Source: Denticeps clupeoides | Taxonomy: Eukaryota > Chordata > Actinopteri > Clupeiformes > Denticipitidae | Assembly: GCF_900700375.1 (NCBI RefSeq) | Contig: NC_041721.1 | Location: 5,533,489-5,597,488, forward strand | DNA: 64,000 bases | Direction: 5' to 3' | Shown: positions 12,301-23,289 of the stretch, piece by piece | How positions within the stretch are numbered: position 1 is the first letter of the stretch | Layout of the letters: every line of letters begins with the position of its first letter | Position numbers and translations under genes: made by a program | Notes under the pieces: model-generated | The model's database searches: none | What the model saw: the letters and a program-made list of their open reading frames with translations, nothing else | Told to the model about the DNA's origin: nothing

Positions 12301-13992
12301 GTGACTTTAGCCTCTTATAAACCAACAGTCCAACAAGAACCGATACCAGCAGAAGGAGACATCCAACAACAGAACCTGCATGTAAAGCGGTGCGCTCTTC
12401 GGACACACACACAAAAGAAATCAGGAATGAAGGCAAATAATGATGAAGATCAGAAGAGGCTCTTGTCCCTCACCTTTAGTAGAACAGTCTCCAGCAGGAT
12501 AACTCTTCTTCTCCTCACTAACTGGGTTCTTCACCACACAGGTGTAGCTGGAACCCAGGTTCTCTCCACTGATCTGTATCGGGTTCCTGTTCTCTGGGTT
12601 CTGTAGTCCAGGTCCTGTCCAGCTGTAACTGAGGAGAGGACCTTCTGCTTCACAGAGCAGAGTTACTGTAGATCCTGTTTTATTACAGCTGATACTGGTG
12701 TTCCTCACAGGGTCTATATATAACATATATAAATAATCACATATCTTTTAAAAACATTTTTAGAAAAACGTACATTCCCCAAACCACTTTTATTTTATTT
12801 CTTACCAATAACTTCCACTTGTTGAGTGAAACTCTTTTTTTTTCCATCAATAATAATATCTGCTTCATACAGTCCACTGTCGGCTGGTGTCACCCTACTG
12901 ACGGTGACATCGCCTGTTTCTGTGTTCAGCTGAGTCCGCTGCATGAATTGTAAATATTCCTTGATCCCTGGTTTCGTCCTGTCCCACTCCACCATCTTGT
13001 TACCTTTGTATTTCCACAGGATGTGTTCTTTATTTCCCCTGATGTTTGGATACAACAGCAAGTTCCTATTTGTCTCAGCATGGAGGATATCTGATGCAGC
13101 ACCTTCAAAAATAATATTTAGTATGGTTATTACTCAGAAACATTTATTAAAGAATGAAATACAAAAGTTGAGTCAAAATAACTTTACAAAAGCTCCACCC
13201 TTAACAGAAAACCTGTAATGGCAGCCAGACAGAGGAATGTAACATGACAACATTATGTGTTGGGTTTGTCCCTTTTTATTTCACATCCAAGTCTGAACTA
13301 GTACGATCAGGTTAATGATTGATGTTTCAGTTTGTGTCTGTAATGAAGATCATCAGCAATTCCACATAAATTTACTTAAATGTGAACATTTCGAAATGAA
13401 AATACGCAAATAAAACCAAACAGGTGTGGCTGTCACTGAAATACCCAGAATGCAACTCTGACCATCTGCCTTGTGTCCTTGTGCAGTTTTAGTTTGGGTG
13501 GAGGAGGCAATTCCCCAAAAAATGCCCCTTCTGCCCCACTAACACGCAAAGACCCTACAGAGCTTTCATGCCAAACATCCTTCCTTACATTTATTTTTAA
13601 TGCCTATTGGTAGATACATCAGTAATTATTTCTTTTTCATAATGTGTTCATAATGTTTTAAAATCAGGATAAAAATGTTTTTTAATTAATTAAATAAAAG
13701 TCAGTCAAGTTAGAAATCAGTCAAGAACCTTTTCCTATTTACATAAAAATGGCACTTTATTTGTAATTATTATAGATTTAATTATTTATAAAGAATAAAA
13801 TGATTTTATGTCAATGTCAATCCGTTTCAGCGTTAATTGTCCTTTTTGAGGTTCAGGTGAAAAGTTCCGATTTTTTGTCGTAACATGAGCAGACGATTGC
13901 AGACATGAGCAAACTTGATAAAAATGAAGATGTCCCTCACCTGAAGCTGCCTGCAGAATAATGCAGACAGATGGAATAATGTAGAAGTTCAT
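9400..13992 (-). CDS. R1: complete CD2/SLAM-like Ig receptor, long proline-rich tail
   Basis: Twelve minus-strand exons close in one frame of 628 codons: 13941-13992, 12806-13102, 12474-12713, 12295-12396, 11900-12202, 11747-11806, 11469-11573, 11287-11372, 11116-11209, 10328-10417, 9849-9971 and 9400-9734 (stop TAA 9402-9400). Order: signal peptide (about 1-17, MNFYIIPSVCIILQAASG), V-like domain (18-116; ILWKY, ADSGLYEADI, no cysteine pair), C2 domain (117-196; four cysteines, NKT glycosylation site), one membrane helix (about 200-224) followed by YKRLKSRR, then a roughly 400-residue acidic/Gln-rich tail. Near residue 575 lies KSKPPLPPKPQ, an SH3-ligand type motif. Cysteine-free V plus four-cysteine C2 is the CD2/CD48/SLAM pattern. 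I see no TxYxxV/I switch motif. The weakest splice call is the acceptor at 11209. It probably acts as a leukocyte adhesion or co-signalling receptor. Confidence 0.75.
10022..10200 (-). repeat. SINE-A copy in an R1 intron
   Basis: tRNA-derived SINE read on the minus strand; on the plus strand AAAATGTGTCCTCTGCATTT leads to GGATTTGAACCGGC (reverse box B) and GCTAGGCCACCACTGCCC. It lies between R1 exons 10 and 11. Confidence 0.75.
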
Positions 13993-14047
13993 TGGAAACA
14001 GCAGATCAGAAGACCTTTTTAAAGTAATTCCACAGACCAAAGAAGAA

Positions 14048-14060
14048 GAAATGAAAGTGA
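14048..14060 (+). promoter_or_regulatory. IRF/ISRE-like site upstream of R1
   Basis: GAAATGAAAGTGA lies 56 bases upstream of the R1 start codon. Two GAAA cores suggest interferon-regulatory-factor binding. The same word is conserved upstream of R3 and R4, but those are recent duplicates, so conservation is weak evidence. Confidence 0.35.
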
Positions 14061-14139
14061 TGTGACAAAAGTAACCTGTGAAACAGGTTCTAGAATCTAG
14101 AAGAGTCGATCCGCCTTCTACACACATCATTAATAGTAC

Positions 14140-14354
14140 AGGTTAAACTTTAGACATCAAGACTTCAGCAGCTTATAGATTTTTTAACAAGCTGAAGTTC
14201 AGAAAAGCGGCGATTTTTCCTTCAGAGGCTCATCGGGCAAAATGTCAGTCCCTTGAAGTGGATTATGGGTATTCTTGGGAAAAGAATGAGATTTTGTAAT
14301 CATATAATATTCTGTTCTATCTATAGGCTTTAGGGTTTCAACAGCACACTGTGT
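14140..14354. other. Spacer upstream of R1, shared with the R3 and R4 spacers
   Basis: No gene. The sequence is closely matched at 30820-31020 and 42425-42640, so it belongs to the duplicated receptor flank. Confidence 0.6.
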
Positions 14355-14425
14355 AAGCCCATTGAGACATACTGTATGTGGTTTTGGGCTATATAAGAAA
14401 TAAATGTTGTTGTTGTTGTTGTCTT
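14355..14425 (+). repeat. Dispersed repeat 3' end with (GTT)n tail
   Basis: Second plus-strand copy of the element seen at 2478-2553. It is absent from the matching places at about 31030 and 42650, so it entered this spacer alone or was lost from the others. Confidence 0.6.
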
Positions 14426-14467
14426 CTGGACCAGAACTTAATCTCTGCCTCTATAAACCTGTCTGAA

Positions 14468-14845
14468 TGTCACGACTGAGGGGGGTGATGGAATGATGGA
14501 CACCCAGGGTAGGGAAAAGGAACACAGTTTATTTGGGTACACATAAAGGGAGTGGGCAAAAACAGGCACTACACCTCAAGCTGAAAACAGTCCCCTCTGG
14601 TGCCACGGTGTTCGTCTCTGTAGGGCTGCAGATAAACTTCTGATGAACTACACAATCCAGGGAGACACAGGGAAACGGGAACCCTCAGGCTGTGTGTTGG
14701 AGAACCGCTCTGCCCGTCCATGGTGCAGCCTGGTGATACTGGACCCCAATCATGCCGGGATCATCAGCGTCAGTTGGGCGTGATCAGGCCTCGCTCCTCA
14801 GGGGCGCCAGCACCCCATGTGATGCCCAGGGGAATCGGAACATTA
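14468..14845 (-). mobile_element. LTR-like fossil, minus orientation
   Basis: The plus strand starts TGTCACGACTGAGG; read on the minus strand, the block ends with AATAAACTGTGTTCC and TCAGTCGTGACA, the polyadenylation-signal-then-GTGACA ending shared by the other LTRs in this window. The far end is not sharp and I found no target duplication. Copies sit at 31083-31440 and 42707-43080, so it predates the spacer duplication. Confidence 0.5.
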
Positions 14846-14860
14846 ATTAATCTACAATCG

Positions 14861-15196
14861 GTCACGTCCCCGTCTAGGTGAATGTGTGATGTGGGAATAC
14901 ACAGATACCAGGCCCAAGCGAAATATTGTGCTATTATTTACAGTGAGCAGTGAACAAAACTCCAAAACTTTCCTCTCGCCACCGCCTCCTCCTCCAGCTC
15001 CACAACAATGAGACCCAACTGGTGGTTGGAATGTCTCCTTAAGTACTCCAGTCCTGTGCGTTGACTGGCTGGCAGTTGACGAGGGAATCTGTGGGCGGAA
15101 CCATAATCCCAATCTCCGCCCAGCACACAGCATAAGAGGGAAACATGCACAAACACAGAGCACCCCAAACCATTCTACGGCCCAAAGGACGTAACA
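14861..15196 (-). mobile_element. Solo LTR fossil with AATCG target duplication
   Basis: A 336-bp block running on the minus strand from TGTTACGTCC to GGGGACGTGAC, flanked by AATCG on both sides (14856-14860 and 15197-15201). Copies of the same length and flanks occur at 31465-31800 and 43100-43435. It is therefore one insertion older than the duplication of the region. Confidence 0.7.
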
Positions 15197-15201
15197 AATC
15201 G

Positions 15202-15807
15202 CAAATCTACAGATGTTGTACATACAGATCTACAATAGTTTTTTCAGAAATTCTCTCAGTAACCAAAATTCATCCCGTCATGCCTTAATTGCAATGATGT
15301 ATAATTAAAAAAAAAAATAAAAGGGTGGAGAACAGAATGGTGCAGGTCCACTGGGACAATTAAGAAAATAAAAATGTGAATATTAAAAAGAAAACTACCA
15401 TGGCACATGAAAACATGTCCTATAATGCAGGACAACCTGTGTCCCGGCTGGAGTTTCAGAGACCTCACCGGCCTGGTCCTTCCGGCGACCCAGAAAAAAA
15501 CACACAGGCCCTGTCCCTGCGTGACCTGGGTGAAGGTTCAGGAACACACGCCCGCCCTACCCTCCCCAACAGCAAGATGGTGCTCCAGGACCTTCTCCCT
15601 TCAGTCTTTCAACCTCAAGGCTGGAGCCCCTAACCCATACTGCACCCCCCAAAAAACTGTTTGGGATGCACACTGTGGAAGGGATTCTTGAAGGGCTGTG
15701 GAACCTTTTTTGTTGATGTCAATACATTTCATTTGCAATATTCAAAATAACCAAACACATTTGACTTATTTATATACATTTAGACTTTATTGCTTTTTTT
15801 TTTTTTT
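15202..15807. other. Duplicated spacer, no gene
   Basis: The sequence is shared by three spacers (also 31806-32400 and 43441-44040). Short frames are present on both strands but show no family features and are not kept consistently among the copies. Confidence 0.5.
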
Positions 15808-15985
15808 CATTTACAGCATTTATCAGACGCCCTTATCCAGAGCGACTTACAATCAGTAGTTACAGGGACAGTCTCCCCCTGGAGACACTCAGGGTTAAGT
15901 GTCTTGCTCAGGGACACAATGGTAGTAAGCGGGACTTGAACCCGGGTCTTCTGGTTCATAGGCGAGTGTGTTACCCCTAACACTC
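15808..15985 (-). repeat. SINE-B, near complete
   Basis: tRNA-derived SINE in reverse: CAGACGCCCTTATCCAGAGC, then CTCAGGGTTAAGTGTCTTGC, then GGGACTTGAACCCGGGTC (reverse box B). It is missing at the matching places in the other two spacers (32400, 44040), so it probably inserted here after the duplication. Confidence 0.75.
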
Positions 15986-16460
15986 TGCGTTGTGTAATTT
16001 TTTTTATTTCGTTCCTCGAACCGCAAATGATGAGCTGACACCAAGAGATTAGCAGTGCCACGTGTATTCTGTTCAAAAGCAAGGTCGCGTCAGAACATCG
16101 CGTCACACATTGCGTCATTCTTCACCTCTATACAATATACAGTACTATCAAAACATAAAAAAATATTCACTAAATAACACAAATACAAAATATTCCAAAT
16201 ATGCACATCATTTAGAATGAAACAATAAATAACTTTTTTGCACACCAACCCCACGCACCTCTCACAACTCACGCCATGTGTCCAAGAGAACTGAACCGGG
16301 TCTCCAACCCACTAACCCAAGGGCACGGCCGCATCCAAACAACTGTCGGGGGGGGTGATCAAAGTTTTATAACTCACATAACTTTTTACAATAACCATAA
16401 ATTTAACAAATAAAAGTACAGAAACATATTTCACGTAACCAGAAATATTAACACACTTTT
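15986..16460. other. Spacer downstream of R2, no gene
   Basis: The unoccupied version of the site where the 32.5-kb LTR element sits lies here, at 16080-16110 (GGTCGCGTCAGAACATCGCG). The rest is AT-rich and shared with 35926-36300 and 44060-44470. Confidence 0.55.
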
Positions 16461-16464
16461 GACT

Positions 16465-16626
16465 TTTTTGCTCTTTTGTCTGATTGTCGAGTGTCTTCTG
16501 ATGCTCCTGGTTCAGGTTGTGCTGCTGCATCTTCATGCTGATCCTTTCCAGGGCTCCACAGAAGTCCTGATCTTGGAGGCTTGGCTGGGTATTTTGTTTG
16601 GGGAGCTTCTTTATCATCTCTACAAA
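16465..16626 (-). pseudogene. Unread, truncated copy of the R1 last exon
   Basis: After a TTGTAG acceptor the minus strand matches R1 exon 12 (CRDDKEAPQ in R1) as far as the codons for KKSK. It then breaks off into unrelated sequence, so the PPLPPKP motif is lost. It lies beyond the TGA that ends R2, and the same truncation is found at 36305-36474 and 44490-44659. Confidence 0.65.
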
Positions 16627-16768
16627 CTACAAAAAGAAGGAGTCATATTAATATTATTAACAGTAATATTATGCATGTGTTGTCTGCTCTGAGATATTTG
16701 GCTTGTTTTACATAAAAATAAAATGTACCTGAATTGAAATGCCATATTTTTGCTTTGATGCAGGTTTT

Positions 16769-19700
16769 TCAATTTTCTTCCTCACATTCAGACTGAGACT
16801 CTCCACCATGAGCTGCTGGTTGTGGTGATTGCCTGTCAGGATCTGCACCTAAAAATATTATATTTTAAGACTATACATGTTAAGAAGTTCCAATACTGCC
16901 AATACTGCCATCTACATAATCAGCTTTTGTTGCATAGAGGTGATTTACATAAACAGTACCAAAAAACAAAGTTGTATTGAGTTCCAGCTGCAGATTTAAT
17001 TAAGACTTTATTCATTTACAGTCAATTTTGCAGTAAATTGCAGTTCTGGGCGTAAGGTTTTGTCTTTGCTGTTGTCAGGTGATTTCAGCAGATTCTTTGC
17101 CATTTCTATACAAGGTGGTGCTAAATGCATAATTAACAAGCATCATCAGGGTATAGTAATACATATCAGTATTATTTTTATTATTACCTTAGCAAAATCT
17201 GTGGGGTGTAATAATTTTCTCTACATAATAATCCTCTGCATACAGTACAGGCCAAAAGTTTGGATGCACCTTCTTATTCAATGTGTTTTCTTTATTTTCA
17301 TGACCATTTACGTTGGTGGATTCTCACTGATCAAAATTATGAATGAACACATGTGGAGTTATGTACTTCAAGATGGTTTGGGGTGAGCTGGACCACAGTG
17401 TGAAGGCAAAGGGGCCAACAAGTGCTAAACACCTCTGGGAACTCCTTCAGGTGACGACCTCTTGAAGCTCATCGAGAGAATGCCAAGAGTGTGCAAAGCA
17501 GTAATCAGAGCAAAGGGCGGCTGTTTTGAGAATCTACCAATGTAAATGGTCATGCAAATAAAGAAAACACATGAATGAGAAGGCGTCCAAACTTTTGGCC
17601 TGTACTGAACATGCATTAGAAGTTTAACCAAATCATGGTTATGAGTTACCGTAGTTCAACAGAACAGTAACAGTAAATAACTTGTGACTCTATATTGTTT
17701 CATGTCTGAATGTATAGAGTCATTCGGGTTGAATAACTGAGTTAAATGGAAAACCTAGCACCAATGGCTGAAAGCAGTCTCCACGAGTTAATTTCCAAAC
17801 ACTGGACAGATTTCAAAATTAATTGCAAAACCAAAATCCTGCTGTCCATAAAAGCGTACTGGAACGTGCGGGATGAACCAAACAGTTTTACAGTAGCAGC
17901 CCTGCTGTGTGTATTTCACACATCTACAATAAACCAACTTGTGCCTGGATCCCACCCTTGTGTCTCTGTCTTGTGTCATGACACTTACATGCAGAAATGA
18001 CTAAACCCTAAACTGCAATTAATTGATTTCCAAACTGCAGTAATATTTTTGTAATATTTAATTAACATTAGTATTCATAGCCGTACCTTGTTTATTTGGG
18101 CTTTGTTGGTCATTTCTCTCCTCAGTTTGGTTGTCAGATGGTGTTTTCTGTTCCTGCTGCTCAGCAGACTCTGTCTTCCCCTGCACATTTATCTCTTGTT
18201 TTACTGGATCAACACTAACTACGTGTTCATTTATTAATTTACTGTAGAACTCGTATTACCATCGAGTAGGGAGTTTCCTTGGTCAGTGTCTCGCTGCTTC
18301 TTGTCTCATCTTCTGCACTGTCCTGCTTGTTTGTCTTTTTCTTGCCTGGAACACATTTTAGTTCATGAGTAGAACACGGCGAGTTAAAGTATTTAGAGTT
18401 TTGTTCATTTTATTACGGCTGCCTGAATTGTGATTTTTCACCTTCATCTTCATCACTGGTGTCTGTATCTTTGTTTGGTTGTTGGTTCTTGTCTTCTAAC
18501 TCCTGTCTGACTGGCTCAGAGGTCACATCAGCAGATTGTACTTCTTCTGTAATAAAACAATACAGAATAATAAAGTAAAATGCTAACTCACATTTTAATA
18601 CACATGAATAAAATATGGTTTATATAGAGGATTTAGTTATTTTTAGTTATATCATGTTATTCGTTGAATTATTTGACATGTAATGATTTCAGATCATGGG
18701 TTTTGGTTCATATCCTCACCACGACGGGCTGGAGGTGGCTGTACATGTGGCTTCAGATCAGATTTGTCAGTCAGTTTTTCTGTTTAAAGATCATTTAAGA
18801 CATTCTGTTTTAAACATCTAAAATGTAAAGATTGATTATTAATAACATGTTTTTTATTTTTTCAAAACTTACCTGGACTCATTGCTTCATATTTTCTAAT
18901 ATTATTTTCTGTGTTGCCTTGTTTGATCATTGACAGATCCACATTAATGGAGTTCGACTTCATTTTGTCCACATCCTCACCACCACGTACTTGTGACTGA
19001 AGATTTGTCTTGGTATCAGGCTGGATTGTCTCATTTTCCCCTTCATCACCATGTTTCTGTTTTACTTCCTTCTTTTTACCAGGCTGCTTCAATAATCTCT
19101 CCTCTTCACCCTCTTGTACGTGATCCATGTCCTGGTTGTACTGAGGTCTCTCCTCATCACTCTCTTTATTCGCTTGATCTTTTTTAAATATAAGTAATGA
19201 GTCTTGTGGTTTTGTGGTAAGATGCTCACAGCAGACATTACAAAATGATCAGCAGTGGAAGGTTTTGAGCTGCACTTACCTCTGCGTGACTTTAGGCGCT
19301 TATAAACCAACAGTCCAACAAGAACCAATACCATCAGAATGAGAAGTAGAATGAGACATCCAACAACAGAACCATCCAGGAAAACAGTGCGATCTTTAAA
19401 CAAATTCAGTCAGATCAGGAATGAAGTCAAATAATGATGAAGATCAGAAGGTTCTTGGTTCCTCACCTCTAGTAGAACAGTCTCCAGCTGTGTAACTCTT
19501 CTTCTCCTCACTCACTGGGTTTCTCCCCACACAGATGTAGTTGGAACCCAGGTTCTCTCCACTGATCTGTATCGGGTTCCTGTTCTCTGGGTTCTGTAGT
19601 CCAGATCCTGACCAGCTGTAGCTGAGGAGAGGACCGTCTGCTTCACAGACCAGAGTTACTGTAGATCCTGTTTCATTACAGCTGATCCTGATGTTCCTCA

Positions 19701-21074
19701 CAGGGTCTATATATAATATATATAAATAATCACATGTCTTTTAAAAACCTTTTTTGAAAAACTTACATTACCCAAACCACTTTTATTTTATTTCTTACCA
19801 ATAACTTTCACTTGTTGAGTGAAACTCTTTATTGTTCCATCAATAATAATATTTGCTTCATACAGTCCACTGTCGGCTGTTGTCACCTTTCTGACGGTGA
19901 CATCGCCTGTTTCTGTGTTCAGCTGAGTTCGCTTCTTGAATTGTAAATATTCTGAGACCTCTGGTGTATTTTTCTCCCATTCCACCATCTTGTTGTCATT
20001 GTGTTTCCAGAGAATCTCCTCTTTATTGCCTCTGAAGTTTGGACGTAATGACAAGTCCCCATTTGTCTCAACATAGAAGGTCCCTGAAGTGTCACCTGCA
20101 AGTAAAGGCATTTAGCCTGGTTAAATATTCAAAATATACAAAATAATAATAATTCCTTAATAATTTAAGTTTATAAATGCTTTCCATTCTGGTTCTGCTC
20201 AGCCCCCACGCCTATTTACTTCAGTTCAGTTATGAAGTAATGTTCTGCTCAGAATGGCATTTGAAATTGTTTATAATATGACGTATGGATAGACCTGATG
20301 TGGGTGTACTATAGAGAAAAGGACCTGGGACACGACTCTAAATTCTGGTTTAATGGATGTCAGATTTTATACGAGTATTAAATAAGTTCGTATATTTCTC
20401 AGGAATTAAGAAAAATCATCTTTCTGACATTTTAATATGGTGTTTATCATATATGATGTCTTGTACGCTATATTTGCTTTATTCGTCCATTGAATTGATC
20501 AAATGCATAAGCACAGAGAGTGCTGAGTTTGAGTGGAATTTTGCTAATATCACAAATCAATTAAAAAAATTCACTTATTATTACCTCAACATCTAGAAAA
20601 ACAAGGTGAGTCAAAGTCTGCCGAGTTGTGATTTCCGCAAAGCTTTTTGGAGTAAAGTAATTTAAAAATATTCTGGTGCACACAGTGAAATTTGTCCTCT
20701 GCATTTAACCCATCACCCTTGGTGAGCAGTGGGCAGCCATGACAGTGTGTGGGGACGGTGCTTTGCTCGGTGGCACCTCGGTGGATCGGGATTCGAACCG
20801 GCTCCCTTAACGGTCCTGTACCGTATCTGACGACTAATACAACCACTCAGAAATATTTTTTTACGATTGTTAATAATTCATCAGAGATATATAATATATC
20901 ATTCTGAAACAGAAATTGTAAATTTTACTATTGTAGACAGCGTCACCTGAAGGACAGAACCGGGAAAACTGCTCACGCACGATTAATACGCGCAAATCTG
21001 ACCAAATTGCGAAGTTACTCACCCAGTTCTGCCCTCAGGAGGAAGCAGATCCAGGGAATAATGTAGAAATTCAT
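16769..21074 (-). CDS. R2: CD2/SLAM-like Ig receptor, shortened tail
   Basis: Ten minus-strand exons close in frame as 477 codons: 21023-21074 (MNFYIIPWICFLLRAELG), 19799-20095 (V), 19467-19706 (C2), 19280-19393 (membrane), 18873-19178, 18720-18779, 18442-18546, 18260-18345, 18087-18180, and 16769-16848 up to a TGA. V (18-116) has DTSGTFYVETNGDLS, ILWKHND and ADSGLYEANI with no cysteine pair; C2 (117-196) has four cysteines and NET. The helix is longer than in R1 (about 200-222). R1's exon 10 has no counterpart here, and the frame survives because both flanks are phase 1. The exon matching R1 exon 11 has TGA where R1 has CCA, so the protein ends SECEEEN. A truncated copy of the proline-rich last exon follows at 16470-16626 but is not read. 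A Tc1 remnant occupies the intron. Confidence 0.75.
17243..17607 (+). mobile_element. Tc1-like DNA transposon, internally deleted
   Basis: A 365-bp remnant with terminal inverted repeats: CAGTACAGGCCAAAAGTTTG at the left and the reverse of GTACAGGCCAAAAGTTTGGA at the right. Between them only the transposase C-terminus is recognisable near 17455-17525 (DLLKLIERMPR, CKAVIRAKGGCFE). It sits in the intron before the last coding exon of R2 and is absent from the matching R1 intron. Confidence 0.8.
20357..20640. other. R2 first intron, no gene
   Basis: AT-rich intron sequence; a 79-codon plus-strand frame here has no family resemblance. Confidence 0.5.
20640..20850 (-). repeat. SINE-A copy in R2 intron 1
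   Basis: On the plus strand GTCCTCTGCATTTAACCCAT is followed by GTGAGCAGTGGGCAGCCATG and GGGATTCGAACCGG, the reversed box B of a tRNA-derived SINE. The end is degraded. Confidence 0.75.
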
Positions 21075-21079
21075 GCCGA

Positions 21080-22125
21080 ACAGCTGGGATTCCTTCTAAG
21101 CCGCCTTTTCCCCGAAAAGAAAAACCGATTTTCCAAACCGAAAGCGCACTCCCGAGAACTCGCCCCACAGGCTCCGGCAGGAAATAAAGACCGCCTTCTG
21201 GTCCCTCGACGTTGTCAATTCATAAATCTTCAGTCTTTTTTTTTTTGTTATAATTGTTCTGTAATTTCCAGCTTCAGACTATTTCCCGAGTTATTGTGTG
21301 GGGATTTGTGCAGAATTCCCTGTCGGTGCCTGTTCCTTTAAGACGTGCAGGTACTTGCAAGTATTAACCACGCCCCCTACTGGCCATTCTGACCTGCGTA
21401 TGTGCGTAAGGGCGCCACCCCGCGTATTTGCTGGGAACTGCAGGGCAAACATGGCAGGCGCAGAACTTTCGAAAGCTTTCCAATAAGCAAGTTCCAAAAT
21501 GGATAATATGACGTTGGGCCGCCATTAGCCTCGATTACAGCACACATTTTGCTGTGGCAAAATAATGTCTGTGAAGATTCTCAGTCATCCAGGTGAATTT
21601 GTCTGAAAGTTGAGTCGTGGCAACTGGACTTTCTTTCTTTAATGTAGAGACGTTTCATTCTGCATCCACAGAACTTTGTAAATCTGAGGGAAGTTGGCTT
21701 GTGCCCACAAATTTAACCTCCAGGTTGGTTTAACCTCAATCAATCCCGCCTTGAATAGGCTCATTAAGTGAAACAAAGGCATCCCCAAAGAATCCCAGGG
21801 CCAGCCGAAGAACCTGGTCATTCCATACATGGAATGACTCAACTTTCTGTCATCAAAACAATGTCACAACTTTCACTTCATTTCGGTCCAAAGCTGAACT
21901 GTTTTTATTGTAGAGATGCAAATGATTCTCTAGCACATCCCAATGATTCTTGATGGGGTTCATGTCTGGACTCTGTGGCGGCCGATGCATGTTTGAAAAT
22001 GATCTTGACTAATTGAGGTTAAAACATTAGAATCCATAACGGTTCCATATAGTTGTATTGTTACCTGCTAATTCAATGCCAAAGTTGTAACATTAAAGAT
22101 TTATTCATTCCGACACTGTGAGAAT
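21080..22125. other. Intergenic upstream of R2
   Basis: No gene recognised. A block at 21568-21870 (GATTCTCAGTCATCCAGGTG onward) looks like a dispersed repeat. The stretch just upstream of R2 is GC-richer and has GAAAAGAAAAAC at 21115-21126, a possible IRF-type site. Confidence 0.45.
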
Positions 22126-22215
22126 ACACCAGGGTGGGCAACCTACGACCTGCAGGCCACATCTGTCCTGTTGGTCTTTTCAATTTGGCCCGCCATAGAT
22201 TGGTACCGAATTGCC
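22126..22215 (+). mobile_element. hAT transposon end fragment
   Basis: CCAGGGTGGGCAACCTACGA followed by GCAGGCCACATCTGTCC and a TTTGGCCCGCC stretch is typical of hAT element ends. No transposase or second end was found. Confidence 0.45.
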
Positions 22216-23080
22216 TTAATAATTGTCCATAATTATAACTGCATTAGTTTCTTGTAATGCGTGGCGCAGATGGAGCTGAAGCTCTTCACTCGAACCCGAC
22301 GGGTTTTACACTGACTTGTGTAAAAGGATGGTCATGTATGGAAAGCAGTCAGGGCCAAAAACCTCCAGGTTCATGACAAGTTTTTATAGGTTGCAGCAGA
22401 ATGACGTAAAAAGATGCCATTATTTTTTTAAACTGCTTGGCAATAAAATGCCTTTCATGTGAAAGTGGCGTTCTGAACACTCCCCCAACTCAGTTTTCTT
22501 GTACTCTAATGACCTCAGTCCTGTACCCTTCTCAACAAGTTGTCAGGGCCCCGTCAGTAACGCAGAGAGTCAGATCTCACCAGTCCAGGACTGATCTCCT
22601 ACCTGCCAATGATGCACCCAGCCTGAACAAAGGAATAGACTTGTTTTGTTATCTTTAATAATGTCACGGTCACCGGAATCAGAACATGAGCACGTGTAGG
22701 AGGAGACGAGGAACCTCGGTGCGGTGGAACGCAAGGAGGCAGGTGAGTTCCCTCCGACTTAATCTGCGAACGCGGACCGGCGTTAGGGTGCAATATAGGA
22801 CGGGACAGGACAGGACTAGAGGAAGGAGTTCAGAAGGAAGGATTCTATAAGGGCAGGAACGGTCTTACTGAGTGGCGAGTAGAGAGGAGTCTCGATGACG
22901 CATGTCAATCAATGACTGAGCGGCTGGCAGTGGCCATCTTGCCAATTTATAGGAGTCACGTTACCTCGTTTCCATGTTACTCCCAAATAATCCAGCAATT
23001 AGTCAATATCATGAAAATTATCGGCTTTAACACTTAAAACCTTTGGCAACATTCACTAGTTGGCACAATAGGTCCAAGAT
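22216..23080. other. Intergenic, repeat pieces
   Basis: No gene. GGTCACCGGAATCAGAACAT at 22670 and the following GC-rich 200 bases may be a worn LTR-element piece. At 22925-22970 lies the reverse partner of the block at 6463-6510. Confidence 0.4.
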
Positions 23081-23084
23081 GGTG

Positions 23085-23215
23085 CCGGTATTTTTGTCTT
23101 TTTTAGCAACCCTTCACCGGCACATCCACCACCATTGAGTGCTTTTTTACAAGCATTTCACTGCATATCATAACGTGTATGACTGTGTATGAGACAAATA
23201 AAATTTGAATTTGAC
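23085..23215 (+). mobile_element. LINE 3' end fragment
   Basis: A plus-strand piece ending in GACAAATAAAATTTGAATTT. The same 3' end, reversed, marks the nested LINE at 24963, so both belong to one family. Confidence 0.55.
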
Positions 23216-23289
23216 ATACTTATTATGTGATGGAATGAGGCCGTATTTCATATAATGCATTTTCATTCCTTTGTATTTCCTGTATTTCC

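Noticed and set aside
12806-13102. Novel immune-type receptor (NITR) V domain
   Set aside because: NITR V domains keep the canonical cysteine pair and J-like motif; these V exons have neither.
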